64,000 bases of DNA from Vibrio gelatinilyticus (lineage in GTDB: Bacteria; Pseudomonadota; Gammaproteobacteria; Enterobacterales; Vibrionaceae): positions 1-64,000 of the forward strand of contig NZ_JAJNNZ010000010.1 of NCBI RefSeq assembly GCF_022836845.1, read 5' to 3'. The number at the start of each line of letters is the position of its first letter. The first letter of the stretch is position 1. Position numbers and translations under genes: made by a program. A model generated the notes under the pieces. It ran no database searches, was not told the origin of the DNA, and saw only the letters and a list, made by a program, of their open reading frames with translations. Shown piece by piece: positions 38,450-48,300 of this stretch.

Positions 38450-39694
38450 ATGCTTAGGATTTTGCTGGTTTTATGTCTGACGGTCTTGTCACTGACAAAG
38501 TCATACGCGACAGAATCCTATATGACATTGCTCGATAATCGCTTTCGCGTTGATGAATCGGTAGAGCGCATTAGCTTTATTGTTTACCGGGAAGACGACT
38601 CTCGCTCCGTGACCTTAGTGCGCCCCGATGGTCGAAAGTACTACGCGTCAAAACACCCGTCGAATGTACATTGGATCGAAGAGCCGGGCGTAGACATCAT
38701 TTCTATCGAATCACCAATGGCTGGCCCGTGGCAAGCGATTGGTAAGATCACTCCAAAGAATAACATTCAGCTGGTGTCTAAATTGAGCCTTGAAGCCGAT
38801 GAGTTGCCAGCCCGCGTCTATTCTACCGAAAGAATTAAATTCACGGCTCGGCTACTGTCTGAAGGGCAGCCAATTATCGTCGAAAATATTCTTGATAAGG
38901 TTAACTTGCGTGTGGTGGTGACTCGCTATGTTAACCCAACAGATGCTGCGACCGGTGTAACAGCGCCTCTTCCACGGGTTATTGGTGAGTTTTTCGACGA
39001 TGGCCAAAAGTTAGATGAGAAAGCAGGAGACGGCGTTTTTACGGTAGAACTGCCGATGGATATTGAGCCTGGTAAGTACAACATCATGATAAGTACTGGT
39101 AACGGAGTTTTTCTGCGGGCCGTTGAGCAAACGGTATTGATTTACCCAACGCCATTTACTGTTCGTCTTCAGCCTTCCGTTGATGGTTCACTACCACATC
39201 ATGTTACCGTTGTGGGTGAAAGTGCGACGCTTGATCTCGACTCATTGGCGGCTCACGTCACACTAGCGTATCCTGATGACACCAAAATCGTTGGTCAACA
39301 GCACGTTGCTAAAGGTCGAATGGGCATAGATGTAGCGCTTGACGCTCGAACTCACTTTGGTAAACACCACTGGAGTGGGTTTGTCTATGCCAATGAAGCC
39401 TCAACGGGCAGGCCGCTGGTCTTTGGACTACCGGAGAAGCACTTTAATGTGGTAGCTAACATTGATGTGAGCAAGGCGCAGGAAATGCAAACAGCCGCTC
39501 GCGAAGCAAGGAAGAAAGAACAACAAGAAGCTCAAATCCGAGCGCATCGAGAAAAAATAAGAACAAAAAGTATGCTCGTCATTGTGTTAGGAAACTCTTT
39601 GCTATTGCTTCTTATCTTTATTGGCTGGTGGTTTACCAAGAAACGTCGCTTGCAGCAAGAATCTCAGCCCGAAATGCAGTTGAAGATGCGATAG
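38450..39694 (+). CDS. TIGR03503-like membrane-anchored protein
   Basis: Conserved protein of unknown function resembling the TIGR03503 family. The signal peptide is residues ~1-20 (ILLVLCLTVLSLTKSYA). An all-beta periplasmic region follows; it begins with MTLLDNRFRVDESVERISFIVYRE and has Ig-like/vWA-associated character, including a 'DDG..LDEKAGDGVFT' segment near residue 200. A charged Lys/Glu/Gln-rich helix is at about 350-375, then one C-terminal membrane segment (about 378-400) and a short basic cytoplasmic tail. The topology is that of a type I single-pass protein. ATG at 38450 follows GGAGAG; the upstream frame overlaps dnaQ. It lies eight bases after dnaQ and is probably co-transcribed with it. 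Confidence 0.72.
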   Translation: MLRILLVLCLTVLSLTKSYATESYMTLLDNRFRVDESVERISFIVYREDDSRSVTLVRPDGRKYYASKHPSNVHWIEEPGVDIISIESPMAGPWQAIGKITPKNNIQLVSKLSLEADELPARVYSTERIKFTARLLSEGQPIIVENILDKVNLRVVVTRYVNPTDAATGVTAPLPRVIGEFFDDGQKLDEKAGDGVFTVELPMDIEPGKYNIMISTGNGVFLRAVEQTVLIYPTPFTVRLQPSVDGSLPHHVTVVGESATLDLDSLAAHVTLAYPDDTKIVGQQHVAKGRMGIDVALDARTHFGKHHWSGFVYANEASTGRPLVFGLPEKHFNVVANIDVSKAQEMQTAAREARKKEQQEAQIRAHREKIRTKSMLVIVLGNSLLLLLIFIGWWFTKKRRLQQESQPEMQLKMR

Positions 39695-39720
39695 ATTGAA
39701 TCATTCAAATAATGATGACA

Positions 39721-39752
39721 AAAAAAGAGAAGGATATACCTTCTCTTTTTTA
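39721..39752. terminator. Bidirectional terminator between the TIGR03503-like gene and fadE
   Basis: AAAAAAGAGAAGG-TATA-CCTTCTCTTTTT: symmetrical, with A-run and T-run, so it can stop both convergent transcripts. Confidence 0.9.
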
Positions 39753-39770
39753 TTGCTCGAGCAAGTTAAC

Positions 39771-42215
39771 TTAGGCTACGTCTTCCATTTGTGGAAACAC
39801 GGGCTTTGCGGCAAGCTCCTCCGGTGAGAAATCATCGACATTGATTGTATAAAGACGATGAGCTTCAGCTTGGGTTAGCAACTCAGCTTCTTCTTTGGTG
39901 ATTATATTCTTTTCTAGGCCAAGTTTCGCAACTTGATCTAGTTGTGTAAATGGACGTTTTTTATTGGTCTGTTTACTGATACGCTCAAAAATTGGTTCAG
40001 CCGTCAGGATAACATGCAGGGCTTGTTCGATAAGACCTGCTGGATTGTTCCCTGTTGGCTCTAGGTATTGGCCGCGTCCAATACGAGAGCGGGTTGCGGA
40101 CGGTGTTTGCAAGATACGAGCAAGCTTACTGTCTAGTTTGTCAGACGGCGCTTTTCGCACTGTGCCAAGAGGTAATACGATGAATCTTAGTACCTTACCG
40201 ATAAAGCGATTTGGGAAATTGTCCAAGAAATCGGAGATGGCCGTTTCGGTCTGTTTAAGGCTATCTTGAAGCCCCCAATCCAATAGCGGTTGATCTTCTT
40301 TTACTTTTCCTTCCTCTTCAAATCGCTTAAGCGTTGCTGAGCTAAGGTAGAGCTGGCTGAGGATATCACCCAAACGCGCCGATAACCTTTCTTTACGCTT
40401 AAGTGAACCACCAACCACAGCCATCGAAATGTCAGACAGCAATGCTAAGTTTGCACTATAACGGTTTAATTGCTGATAGTAGCGAGTCGTCGCATCTCTA
40501 TTCGGGGAAGCTGAGAACCGTCCATCAGTGAGACCAAGCCAGAAACTACGAATAAAGTTACTGATAGAGAACGCAACGTGCCCCGCGAGCGCTTGGTCAA
40601 ATTTCTCGACAGCGTCACTTTGTGAAGAGTGTGCTGCTTCCATTTCAGCTAAAACATAAGGGTGGCAACGAATAGCCCCTTGACCGTAGATGATCAAAGA
40701 ACGCGTTAAGATATTGGCACCTTCTACTGTAACGGCAATCGGTGCACCCTGGTAACCACGAGCTAGGAAGTTCGATGGGCCCAAACAGATACCTTTGCCA
40801 CCCACTATGTCCATGGCATCAATCACACTGTGCTGACCTCGGTGCGTACAGTGATATTTTACAATGGCCGAAATAACCGAAGGTTTTTGTCCTAGATCGA
40901 TTCCTGCCACGGTTAAGCTACTTGCCGCATCCATGACATAGGCATTGCCAGCAATACGTGCTAATGGCTCTTCGATGCCTTCCATGTGTCCGATAGGCTG
41001 TTTGAATTGACGGCGAATACGCGCGTAGGCGCCTGTTGCTAATGCTGCTGTTTTTAGGCCTCCAGTGGTGTTTGAAGGCAAGGTGATGCCTCGGCCAACA
41101 GATAGACATTCAACCAGCATACGCCAGCCTTGTCCGGCCATATCGGCGCCACCAATGATGAAATCCAGAGGAACGAACAGATCTTGTGCTTTAGTCGGCC
41201 CATTTTGGAATGGTACGTTTAGTGGGAAATGACGATTGCCAATCTCAACACCCTTTAAATTAGTAGGGATAAGAGCGCAGGTAATGCCTAGATCTTCAGT
41301 ATCACCTAGTAGTCCATTTGGATCGCGCAGTTTGAAAGCAAGCCCAAGTACTGTCGCAACCGGAGCTAGAGTAATGTAGCGTTTGTTCCAGGTCAGCTTC
41401 ATACCTAGAACTTCTTTTCCTTTCCACTTTCCTTTGCAGACGATGCCAAAATCAGGGATCGACCCAGCGTCCGATCCTGCTTCAGGGCTGGTTAGGGCAA
41501 AGCATGGAATTTCCTGCCCGTTAGCAAGGCGTGGAAGGTAATGATTTTTTTGATCTTCTGTGCCGTAGTGCTGTAATAACTCACCAGGTCCCAGTGAATT
41601 AGGAACGCCAACTGTAGAAGAGAGTACGCCAGAAACACCAGTCAGGCGTTGTAACACGAGAGATTGTGCATATGCTGAAAACTCTAGCCCTCCGTATTTC
41701 TTCTTGATGATCATCGCAAAGAACTGGTTGTCTTTAAGGTATTGCCAAACCTCTGGAGACAAATCGGCCATCTCATGAGTCACCTGGTAGTCGTTGACCA
41801 TCGCGCAAACGGTATTGACAGGGCCGTCAAGGAAGTCCTGCTCTTCTTTTGATAATTTAGGCGCAGCAATGGACTGCAGTTGTTTCCAGTCTGGCTTGCC
41901 TTTAAACAGTTCAGACTCCCACCAGACAGTTCCTGCTTCTAGAGCTTCTTTTTCTGTTTGAGACATCGCAGGGAGTATTTTTCTAAATACCTTTAGGGCT
42001 TTGGCACTCACCAGTGATTGCCTGACGCTTGGGACGCACAAAGGCGTTGCAATGACAACATAGGCAATCCATGTACCTAAACCAAATCCGCCAAATGCTG
42101 ACGCAACAATCATCGCAAGGGTAATAACAGCAAGTGAGTAAGCTAGGGCAAGTCGGTGATAGAAGCAGGCGCTTATCACAACCACTAGTCCTAGTGTAGA
42201 GAGCAAGATATCCAT
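39771..42215 (-). CDS. fadE: acyl-CoA dehydrogenase FadE
   Basis: First step of fatty-acid beta-oxidation, forming trans-2-enoyl-CoA with FAD. At 814 residues it equals E. coli FadE and carries the distinctive hydrophobic N-terminal region (two or three membrane segments in the first ~60 residues). The acyl-CoA dehydrogenase core includes [48 protein letters not shown] and [13 protein letters not shown] long C-terminal extension follows. A FadR-type operator overlaps its promoter at 42277-42293, so repression in the absence of long-chain acyl-CoA is expected. Confidence 0.96.
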   Translation of the reverse strand: MDILLSTLGLVVVISACFYHRLALAYSLAVITLAMIVASAFGGFGLGTWIAYVVIATPLCVPSVRQSLVSAKALKVFRKILPAMSQTEKEALEAGTVWWESELFKGKPDWKQLQSIAAPKLSKEEQDFLDGPVNTVCAMVNDYQVTHEMADLSPEVWQYLKDNQFFAMIIKKKYGGLEFSAYAQSLVLQRLTGVSGVLSSTVGVPNSLGPGELLQHYGTEDQKNHYLPRLANGQEIPCFALTSPEAGSDAGSIPDFGIVCKGKWKGKEVLGMKLTWNKRYITLAPVATVLGLAFKLRDPNGLLGDTEDLGITCALIPTNLKGVEIGNRHFPLNVPFQNGPTKAQDLFVPLDFIIGGADMAGQGWRMLVECLSVGRGITLPSNTTGGLKTAALATGAYARIRRQFKQPIGHMEGIEEPLARIAGNAYVMDAASSLTVAGIDLGQKPSVISAIVKYHCTHRGQHSVIDAMDIVGGKGICLGPSNFLARGYQGAPIAVTVEGANILTRSLIIYGQGAIRCHPYVLAEMEAAHSSQSDAVEKFDQALAGHVAFSISNFIRSFWLGLTDGRFSASPNRDATTRYYQQLNRYSANLALLSDISMAVVGGSLKRKERLSARLGDILSQLYLSSATLKRFEEEGKVKEDQPLLDWGLQDSLKQTETAISDFLDNFPNRFIGKVLRFIVLPLGTVRKAPSDKLDSKLARILQTPSATRSRIGRGQYLEPTGNNPAGLIEQALHVILTAEPIFERISKQTNKKRPFTQLDQVAKLGLEKNIITKEEAELLTQAEAHRLYTINVDDFSPEELAAKPVFPQMEDVA

Positions 42216-42276
42216 GATCGATCCTTTATCTGGGTATGTTTCATTATTATTAGTAACAAGTAAATCAAGTTAAGGT

Positions 42277-42293
42277 AAGAGGTCTAACCAGTT
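42277..42293 (-). promoter_or_regulatory. FadR operator upstream of fadE
   Basis: On the minus strand the 17-mer reads AACTGGTTAGACCTCTT, matching the FadR pattern with its CTGGT and GACC half-sites in the correct spacing. It begins two bases after the -10 hexamer of the predicted fadE promoter, so bound FadR would cover the transcription start. Known: FadR represses fad genes through such sites in enterics and vibrios. Inferred: occupancy here. Confidence 0.8.
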
Positions 42294-42294
42294 A

Positions 42295-42324
42295 ATTGTA
42301 ACCTGAATATTACATAAATGTAAA
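42295..42324 (-). promoter_or_regulatory. fadE promoter
   Basis: Minus strand: -35 TTTACA (42319-42324) and -10 TACAAT (42295-42300) with an 18-base spacer, abutting the FadR site. The 313-base gap to gmhA otherwise shows AT-rich sequence and no gene. The gmhA promoter is not obvious to me. Confidence 0.6.
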
Positions 42325-42528
42325 ATATGTTTGTTTTATATTCAGAATTAAGAGCGAAACTTGCTCTGCTAAACTCGATAGCCATATCAAGGCTGAGAAT
42401 AAGATGTTGAGTCAGTTTGTATGATATGAAAGTGTGCTTGTAGCTCTCGACACCCTATGGCTATTATGGGTAAACTCATTATTACCTCCAAGAACCGCAA
42501 ATGCGGACCAATAATTAGAGAAAACAAC

Positions 42529-43104
42529 ATGTACCAAGATCTGATAAAGAATGAACTCCAGGAAGCGGCGGATGTACTTAATGCCTTCTTAAGCGATGAG
42601 CACAACATTGCGCAAATCGAAGCGGCGGCAAAGTTGATTGCAGACTCTTTTAAACAAGACGGAAAAGTTCTTTCTTGTGGTAATGGTGGTTCACATTGTG
42701 ATGCGATGCACTTTGCAGAAGAGTTGACTGGGCGTTATCGTGAAAATCGTCCTGGTTACCCAGGAATCGCGATTTCAGATCCAAGCCACCTGTCTTGCGT
42801 GAGTAATGACTTTGGCTATGATTTCGTATTTTCTCGCTATGTCGAAGCGGTAGGCAGCAAAGGTGATGTGCTCTTTGGTCTATCAACGTCAGGGAATTCA
42901 GGTAATATCTTGAAAGCGATTGAAGCGGCTAAAGCTAAGGGTATGAAAACCATCGCGCTAACAGGTAAAGATGGCGGTAAGATGGCTGGTTGCGCGGATA
43001 TTGAAATTCGAGTTCCTCATTTCGGCTATGCTGATCGAATTCAAGAAATTCATATCAAAATAATCCATATCATTATCCAGCTTATCGAAAAAGAGATGGC
43101 TTAG
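42529..43104 (+). CDS. gmhA: phosphoheptose isomerase
   Basis: Converts sedoheptulose 7-phosphate to D-glycero-D-manno-heptose 7-phosphate, the first step to ADP-heptose for the LPS inner core. The SIS domain has [36 protein letters not shown] and [14 protein letters not shown] at 42529 gives 191 residues, the family norm; the frame extends 24 codons further upstream without conservation. It is divergent from fadE and followed by yafJ, exactly as in E. coli. Confidence 0.96.
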   Translation: MYQDLIKNELQEAADVLNAFLSDEHNIAQIEAAAKLIADSFKQDGKVLSCGNGGSHCDAMHFAEELTGRYRENRPGYPGIAISDPSHLSCVSNDFGYDFVFSRYVEAVGSKGDVLFGLSTSGNSGNILKAIEAAKAKGMKTIALTGKDGGKMAGCADIEIRVPHFGYADRIQEIHIKIIHIIIQLIEKEMA

Positions 43105-43177
43105 TTTAATCGCTCGGGTGGACGAGGTTCACCCGTTTTGGGTTACTTTTCTCAACAGCATAAAAACAGGGAATAGA

Positions 43178-44020
43178 ATGTGTGAATTGCTTGGCATGAG
43201 CGCCAATGTGCCAACGGATATTTGTTTTAGTTTTTCTGGCTTGATTCAGCGCGGAGGAAACACGGGTCCACATCGCGACGGCTGGGGGATCACCTTTTAT
43301 GAGGGCAAGGGTTTTCGGACCTTTAAAGACCCAAAGCCAAGTAGTCAGTCGAAAATAGCTGAATTAGTACAGAACTATCCCATCAAAAGTTGTGCTGTTG
43401 TCAGCCACATCCGACAAGCAAATCGTGGTCAGGTTAACCTAGAAAATACGCATCCATTCACCCGAGAATTGTGGGGGCGGTATTGGACCTTTGCTCACAA
43501 CGGCCAATTGAGTGACTATCAAGAGTTGGAAACCGGGCGCTTTCGTCCTGTCGGAGAGACAGACAGTGAGTTGTCTTTTTGCTGGTTATTACATCAACTC
43601 GAAAGTAAATTTCCTGAGCCGCCGCAAGATATGGTCGCAATGTTTCGTTACGTTGCTCAGTGTTGTGAGTCACTCAAGAAGCTCGGTGTCTACAACATGA
43701 TGCTCAGTGATGGTGAGTATGTAATGACATTTTGTACCAACCATTTGTATTGGATCACTCGTCGTGCACCTTTTGGTAAAGCCAGTTTGCTAGACGAAGA
43801 CATTACCATTAACTTCCAGGAAGAAACCACGCCAAATGATGTCGTTTCAGTGATTGCGACTCAACCACTGACGGGCAATGAAACATGGCATAGAATGAAA
43901 CCTGGTGAGTATAATTTATTTCACTTTGGTGAGATGATAGAAAGTAATGTAGATGCACTTGTGGATGTAAAGTTTGCCGAAGTAAAGCCTAAAAGCCAAG
44001 CACCAACAGAATCCCTATGA
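43178..44020 (+). CDS. yafJ: class II glutamine amidotransferase (YafJ family)
   Basis: Putative Ntn-type glutamine amidotransferase. ATG at 43178 puts the nucleophilic cysteine at position 2 (MCELLGMSANVP), which becomes N-terminal after Met removal; an upstream in-frame start would bury it and is rejected. Other family motifs are RGGNTGPHRDGWGITFYEG, SHIRQANRG, NTHPFTRELWGRYWTFAHNGQL and GETDSELSFCWLL. There is no synthase domain attached, so the ammonia acceptor is unknown. It follows gmhA as in E. coli (lpcA-yafJ). Confidence 0.9.
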   Translation: MCELLGMSANVPTDICFSFSGLIQRGGNTGPHRDGWGITFYEGKGFRTFKDPKPSSQSKIAELVQNYPIKSCAVVSHIRQANRGQVNLENTHPFTRELWGRYWTFAHNGQLSDYQELETGRFRPVGETDSELSFCWLLHQLESKFPEPPQDMVAMFRYVAQCCESLKKLGVYNMMLSDGEYVMTFCTNHLYWITRRAPFGKASLLDEDITINFQEETTPNDVVSVIATQPLTGNETWHRMKPGEYNLFHFGEMIESNVDALVDVKFAEVKPKSQAPTESL

Positions 44021-44040
44021 GCACCGATTTAAACCAAAAA

Positions 44041-44068
44041 AAAGCGAGTGATATAATCACTCGCTTTT
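44041..44068. terminator. Bidirectional terminator between yafJ and purN
   Basis: AAAGCGAGTGAT-ATA-ATCACTCGCTTT with an A-run before and a T-run after. It sits directly against the purN stop codon and serves both convergent genes. Confidence 0.92.
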
Positions 44069-44071
44069 TTA

Positions 44072-44710
44072 TTAACTTTCGGCGTATCCCTGCGGGCCGA
44101 GCTCCTTGCCATCAAGAAGGGCTTTGTTGCCCTCCATTTTTAGCCGCTCCTCAACAAACCATTTTACCACTAGAGGGTAAATTTGGTGTTCTTGGCTTTG
44201 AACTCTAAGCTCAAGGGTTTCTACTGTGTCTTCATCAAAAACAGGAACTTTAGCCTGTAAGATGACAGGACCTCCGTCGAGTTTTTCTGTAACAAAGTGA
44301 ACACTTGTACCATGATGTTCATCGCAATTGTCGATGGCGCGTTGGTGAGTACTAAGGCCAGGGTATTTCGGCAATAATGACGGGTGGATGTTAATCATTC
44401 GTCCCATATAGTGACGAACAAACTCGCCACTTAAAATACGCATATAGCCTGCTAGAACAACAAGATCCGGAGAGTGAACGTCGATGCGGCGCATTAATTC
44501 TTCGTCAAACGCTTCACGACTTTCACTCAGCTTAGGGTCGAGAAATGCGGATTCAGCTCCCGCTCTTGTCCCTCTTTCTAGAGCAAAAACCGCTGCTTTG
44601 TTAGAGAAAACCGCACGAACTTTAGCATTGCTGATCGTCGATTCACAAGCGTCGATGATCGCCTGTAGGTTCGTTCCATTTCCTGATACTAAAACAACGA
44701 TATTCTTCAT
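44072..44710 (-). CDS. purN: phosphoribosylglycinamide formyltransferase
   Basis: Third step of purine synthesis, using 10-formyl-tetrahydrofolate. Motifs are VLVSGNGTNLQAIID at the N terminus, VLAGYMRIL, and NIHPSLLPKYPG, which holds the catalytic Asn and His; a conserved Asp lies in LDGGPVI. Its 212 residues are normal. It starts three bases after the purM stop, and the two form one operon under the PurR-type box at 45819. Confidence 0.97.
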   Translation of the reverse strand: MKNIVVLVSGNGTNLQAIIDACESTISNAKVRAVFSNKAAVFALERGTRAGAESAFLDPKLSESREAFDEELMRRIDVHSPDLVVLAGYMRILSGEFVRHYMGRMINIHPSLLPKYPGLSTHQRAIDNCDEHHGTSVHFVTEKLDGGPVILQAKVPVFDEDTVETLELRVQSQEHQIYPLVVKWFVEERLKMEGNKALLDGKELGPQGYAES

Positions 44711-44713
44711 GAA

Positions 44714-45754
44714 TTATTTTATCTCTACTTGCTCTTCGTTTGTTTGCGCTGTTGCGATTTCGCCAATAACCCAAGCGTTTTCACCTTCTGAATTAAGAAG
44801 GTTCACAGCTGCTTCCGCTTGATCTTTTGGAAGTGCCACTACTAAGCCAACACCGCAATTGAATGTGCGATACATCTCAAATGTATCGACATTGCCTTTT
44901 TCTTGAAGCCAGTTGAAAATTGCAGGCCACTCCCAGCTGTTGCCATCAATTACCGCTTTCGTACCTTCTGGAAGTACGCGAGGAATGTTCTCCCAGAAAC
45001 CACCACCAGTAATGTGCGAAATTGCGTGGATATCATGTTCGGCAATCATTTTTAGAGCCGATTTGATGTAGATCTTTGTTGGTTCTAATAGGTGCTCACC
45101 GATGGTGCGTTCACCTAGCATTTCATTCTTATCTGCGCCTGATACTTCAAGGATTTTACGAACAAGAGAGTAGCCATTTGAATGTGGGCCACTTGAACCG
45201 ACCGCGATAAGAGCATCACCAGCTGCAACTTTGGTCCCATCGATGACGTCTGCTTTTTCGACAACACCCACACAGAAACCTGCAACGTCGTAATCTTCGC
45301 CTTCGTACATACCCGGCATTTCAGCGGTTTCACCACCGATCAGTGCACAACCAGCCTGAACACAACCTTCAGCGATGCCTGAAACTACGTCTGAAGCCGT
45401 ATCCACATCCAGTTTTCCTGTTGCATAGTAGTCTAGGAAAAACAGTGGTTCAGCGCCCTGAACAATCAGATCATTAACACACATAGCCACCAAGTCGACA
45501 CCGATCGTATCGTGCTTATTCATATCTAGCGCTAAGCGGAGTTTAGTACCAACACCGTCTGTGCCTGATACTAGAACAGGTTCCTTGTATTTCGTTGGCA
45601 GTTCGCACAACGCACCGAAACCACCAATACCACCCATTACTTCAGGGCGACGGGTGCGCTTAACTGCGCCTTTAATTCGGTCAACTAACGCATTGCCGGC
45701 ATCAATATCTACGCCTGCGTCTTTATAGCTTAAGGAAGTGTTATTTCCGCTCAC
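44714..45754 (-). CDS. purM: phosphoribosylformylglycinamidine cyclo-ligase (AIR synthetase)
   Basis: Fifth step of purine synthesis, closing the imidazole ring with ATP. Motifs are [42 protein letters not shown] (read in two parts), [13 protein letters not shown] and [17 protein letters not shown] place the start at GTG 45754, giving [14 protein letters not shown] and 346 residues, with GAGGA about eight bases upstream. The ATG six codons earlier (45772) lacks a ribosome-binding site. It is the first gene of purMN. Confidence 0.95.
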   Translation of the reverse strand: MSGNNTSLSYKDAGVDIDAGNALVDRIKGAVKRTRRPEVMGGIGGFGALCELPTKYKEPVLVSGTDGVGTKLRLALDMNKHDTIGVDLVAMCVNDLIVQGAEPLFFLDYYATGKLDVDTASDVVSGIAEGCVQAGCALIGGETAEMPGMYEGEDYDVAGFCVGVVEKADVIDGTKVAAGDALIAVGSSGPHSNGYSLVRKILEVSGADKNEMLGERTIGEHLLEPTKIYIKSALKMIAEHDIHAISHITGGGFWENIPRVLPEGTKAVIDGNSWEWPAIFNWLQEKGNVDTFEMYRTFNCGVGLVVALPKDQAEAAVNLLNSEGENAWVIGEIATAQTNEEQVEIK

Positions 45755-45818
45755 GGGACAGTCCTCGATCATAAATGGATTTGAAAGCGGCGCTATTCTA
45801 ACAGGGGTTTAATCAAAA

Positions 45819-45834
45819 AGGAAAACGTTTGCGT
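45819..45834 (-). promoter_or_regulatory. PurR box upstream of purMN
   Basis: On the minus strand ACGCAAACGTTTTCCT matches 13 of 16 positions of the PurR operator, with the left half-site and the central CG perfect. It is 65 bases upstream of the purM start. Known: PurR with hypoxanthine or guanine represses purMN in E. coli through such a site. Confidence 0.82.
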
Positions 45835-45974
45835 AAGAAATTGAAAACTTCTTTTTCTGCAGGAAAGTGGACCAAATTCAACAGGAAAAATAGATTCAGT
45901 GCGAGACTGCGAATTCTCACTATGCTTGTAAGAAAATTCCTTGGATTCTTCCCTGAAAGTTTTTGCAGGTCATG

Positions 45975-45980
45975 TATAAT
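45975..45980 (+). promoter_or_regulatory. -10 element of upp
   Basis: A perfect TATAAT, 33 bases before the upp ATG. The -35 position (CCTGAA at 17-base spacing) is poor. The PurR box lies about 140 bases upstream, so its effect on upp is doubtful. Confidence 0.5.
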
Positions 45981-46013
45981 TGTTAGGTTTGATAAAAATT
46001 GCCGGAGTTGGAA

Positions 46014-46640
46014 ATGAAAGTTGTTGAAGTTAAGCACCCCCTAGTAAAACACAAATTGGGGTTGATGCGTGAAGGTGACATTAGTACTAAGCGTTTTCGT
46101 GAGCTTGCAACAGAGGTGGGAAGCCTTCTAACCTATGAAGCGACCGCAGACTTTGAAACTGAGAAAGTAACAATTGAAGGCTGGAATGGGGCCGTTGAAA
46201 TCGACCAGATCAAGGGTAAGAAAGTCACCGTTGTGCCGATTCTTCGCGCGGGTCTTGGTATGATGGATGGTGTTCTTGAGCACATGCCAAGTGCAAGAAT
46301 CAGTGTTGTTGGTATTTATCGTGACGAAGAAACGCTCGAGCCAGTTCCTTATTTCAATAAACTAACTTCAAATCTTGATGAGCGTATCGCGCTGATTGTT
46401 GACCCTATGCTAGCAACTGGTGGCTCTATGATTGCCACGATAGACCTGCTGAAAGAGCAAGGTTGTAAGCAATTTAAGGTGCTTGTGTTGGTGTCAGCTC
46501 CAGAAGGGATCGAAGCGCTAGAAAAAGCTCACCCAGACGTTGAACTGTATACAGCAGCAATCGATGAGTGCTTAAATGACAAAGGTTATATTGTTCCGGG
46601 TCTTGGTGACGCGGGTGATAAGATCTTTGGTACTGTGTAA
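46014..46640 (+). CDS. upp: uracil phosphoribosyltransferase
   Basis: Salvage enzyme that makes UMP from uracil and PRPP. ATG at 46014 follows GGAG and gives 208 residues with the canonical N terminus [19 protein letters not shown]. The PRPP-binding loop is in [18 protein letters not shown], and the C-terminal uracil site is in [17 protein letters not shown]. It is divergent from purM and convergent with the uracil transporter gene, whereas in E. coli upp and uraA form one operon. Confidence 0.97.
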   Translation: MKVVEVKHPLVKHKLGLMREGDISTKRFRELATEVGSLLTYEATADFETEKVTIEGWNGAVEIDQIKGKKVTVVPILRAGLGMMDGVLEHMPSARISVVGIYRDEETLEPVPYFNKLTSNLDERIALIVDPMLATGGSMIATIDLLKEQGCKQFKVLVLVSAPEGIEALEKAHPDVELYTAAIDECLNDKGYIVPGLGDAGDKIFGTV

Positions 46641-46667
46641 GTACACGAAAAGTAAATGCATAAAAAG

Positions 46668-46696
46668 ACGCCCACAATTGTGGGCGTTTTTTTTAT
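46668..46696 (+). terminator. Terminator after upp
   Basis: The 20-base palindrome ACGCCCACAATTGTGGGCGT (46668-46687) is followed by eight T; an A-run precedes it. Confidence 0.92.
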
Positions 46697-46733
46697 CCTG
46701 TTTATCAACACTAAAGTGTGTCGCGGACATGCA

Positions 46734-46763
46734 GCAGGCTTAAACTTGTGAGCTTAAGCCTGC
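46734..46763. repeat. inverted repeat between upp and uraA
   Basis: GCAGGCTTAA (46734-46743) and TTAAGCCTGC (46754-46763) with a 10-base loop. There is no T-run on either strand, so it is not a classic terminator for uraA, though it sits about 20 bases after that gene's stop codon and may protect the 3' end of its mRNA. Confidence 0.55.
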
Positions 46764-46784
46764 GATTTAATCAATCTAAGCGTA

Positions 46785-48026
46785 CTAGTCTTCTATCTGA
46801 GCATTATCAACAACCTTGCTCTCGCCAAGGTTAGCAGGTAAGACTAGGTTTAGGATGATAGCGACAATACCACATAGGCTTACACCCTGCAGACTAAAGT
46901 CACCAATACCAAACGCCATACCGCCGATGCCAAACACCAATGTAATTGCCACAATCACTAGGTTACGGGAGTTGTGAAGATCAACGTGGTTTTTGATCAG
47001 TGTGTTTAAGCCTACTGTAGCAATTGAGCCAAATAATAAGATCATGATCCCGCCCATCACTGGAACCGGGATTGTCTGTAAAATTGCGCCTAGCTTACCG
47101 ACAAGAGCTAATACGATAGCGGTAACGGCAGCCCAGGTCATGATCACGGGGTTAAATGCTTTTGTTAGCATAACCGCGCCAGTCACTTCGCTGTAGGTAG
47201 TGTTGGGTGGAGCTCCCAACATAGACGCTGCGATTGTTGCAACACCATCACCTGCGATAGTGCGATGTAAGCCTGGTTTTTTAAGGTAATCTTTACCTGT
47301 GACATTCGATATTGCCAACATATCGCCGACGTGCTCTACCGCTGGTGCAATAGCTACAGGTAGCATGAATAGGATGGCGTTGATATTGAACTCTGGCGCG
47401 GTAAAGTTCGGCATCGATAACCAGGATGCTTGTACTACAGGGTTAAAATCTACAACGCCAAAGAACAACGCTGTCACATAACCAGCCAAAATACCGCTAC
47501 AAATGGGCAGCAGTCTCAAGAAACCGCGCCCAAAGACGCTGACAGTGATGGTGACCAGCAAAGAGATGCTTGAAATCCACAAAGCGGCATTTGCGTCGAC
47601 AAGTTGTAGCGCACCGTCACCTGTTTTACCAAGAGCCATGTTGACAGCAACAGGGGCAAGTCCAAGACCAATAACCATAATAACTGGGCCTACGACTACA
47701 GGAGGCAACAATTTGTGAATGATTGCCACGCCACGAACCTTGATTAGCACGCCAAGTAATACGTAGACAATACCTGCTGCCATCAAACCGCCCATCGTTG
47801 CGCCGATTCCCCACGTTTGAATACCAAACATAATAGGGGCGATAAAAGCAAAAGAGGAGGCAAGGAAAATAGGGACGCTTCTACGTGTAATAAGTTGGAA
47901 CAACAAAGTACCAACACCGGCACCAAACAGTGCGACGTTGGGATCAAGCCCTGTAAGCAGGGGTACAAGCACCAGAGAGCCAAAAGCGACGAAGAGCATT
48001 TGGGCACCTTGAATGATAGTTTTCAT
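46785..48026 (-). CDS. uraA: uracil permease / NCS2-family nucleobase transporter
   Basis: Inner-membrane nucleobase:proton symporter of the NCS2 family, 413 residues with about 14 hydrophobic segments. It starts with QMLFVAFGSLVLVPLLTGLDPNVALFGAG and includes VGPVIMVIGLGLAPVAV, the substrate-site helix AIAPAVEHVGDMLAISNVTG with Glu and His, and LGAPPNTTYSEVTGAV. The neighbouring upp gene supports uracil as the substrate. It is transcribed towards upp, and the spacer contains the upp terminator and an inverted repeat. Confidence 0.93.
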   Translation of the reverse strand: MKTIIQGAQMLFVAFGSLVLVPLLTGLDPNVALFGAGVGTLLFQLITRRSVPIFLASSFAFIAPIMFGIQTWGIGATMGGLMAAGIVYVLLGVLIKVRGVAIIHKLLPPVVVGPVIMVIGLGLAPVAVNMALGKTGDGALQLVDANAALWISSISLLVTITVSVFGRGFLRLLPICSGILAGYVTALFFGVVDFNPVVQASWLSMPNFTAPEFNINAILFMLPVAIAPAVEHVGDMLAISNVTGKDYLKKPGLHRTIAGDGVATIAASMLGAPPNTTYSEVTGAVMLTKAFNPVIMTWAAVTAIVLALVGKLGAILQTIPVPVMGGIMILLFGSIATVGLNTLIKNHVDLHNSRNLVIVAITLVFGIGGMAFGIGDFSLQGVSLCGIVAIILNLVLPANLGESKVVDNAQIED

Positions 48027-48300
48027 GGTTAATTCTCAATGTTTAAAGGATAGACATGCCCATTTTTCGCTAAAAATAGGCAAATTGGCGAAAGTGTAAC
48101 ATTTTGTAATCGATTGCCTATATGTTTAGATCAACAACCCTTAACTTTGTACAGATATTTAGAATAGAACGACGGAGCATCTATTTGTCTCTAAGACGAG
48201 ACTTGACAAGCGAAATTGACTTAACGCTGATGGAGTGAACTTGCTCCCTCATTCATAGTTGCTTATCATCTGCGGTAAAGCTTAATTATTTAGGAAACTT

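Noticed and set aside
44017..44208. 63-codon plus-strand frame overlapping the end of yafJ and purN
   Set aside because: It runs through the bidirectional terminator and antisense to purN; no protein-like features.
48104..48119. Weak PurR-like sequence upstream of uraA (minus strand AGGCAATCGATTACAA)
   Set aside because: Only about 10 of 16 positions fit and the centre is altered, unlike the clear box at purMN.
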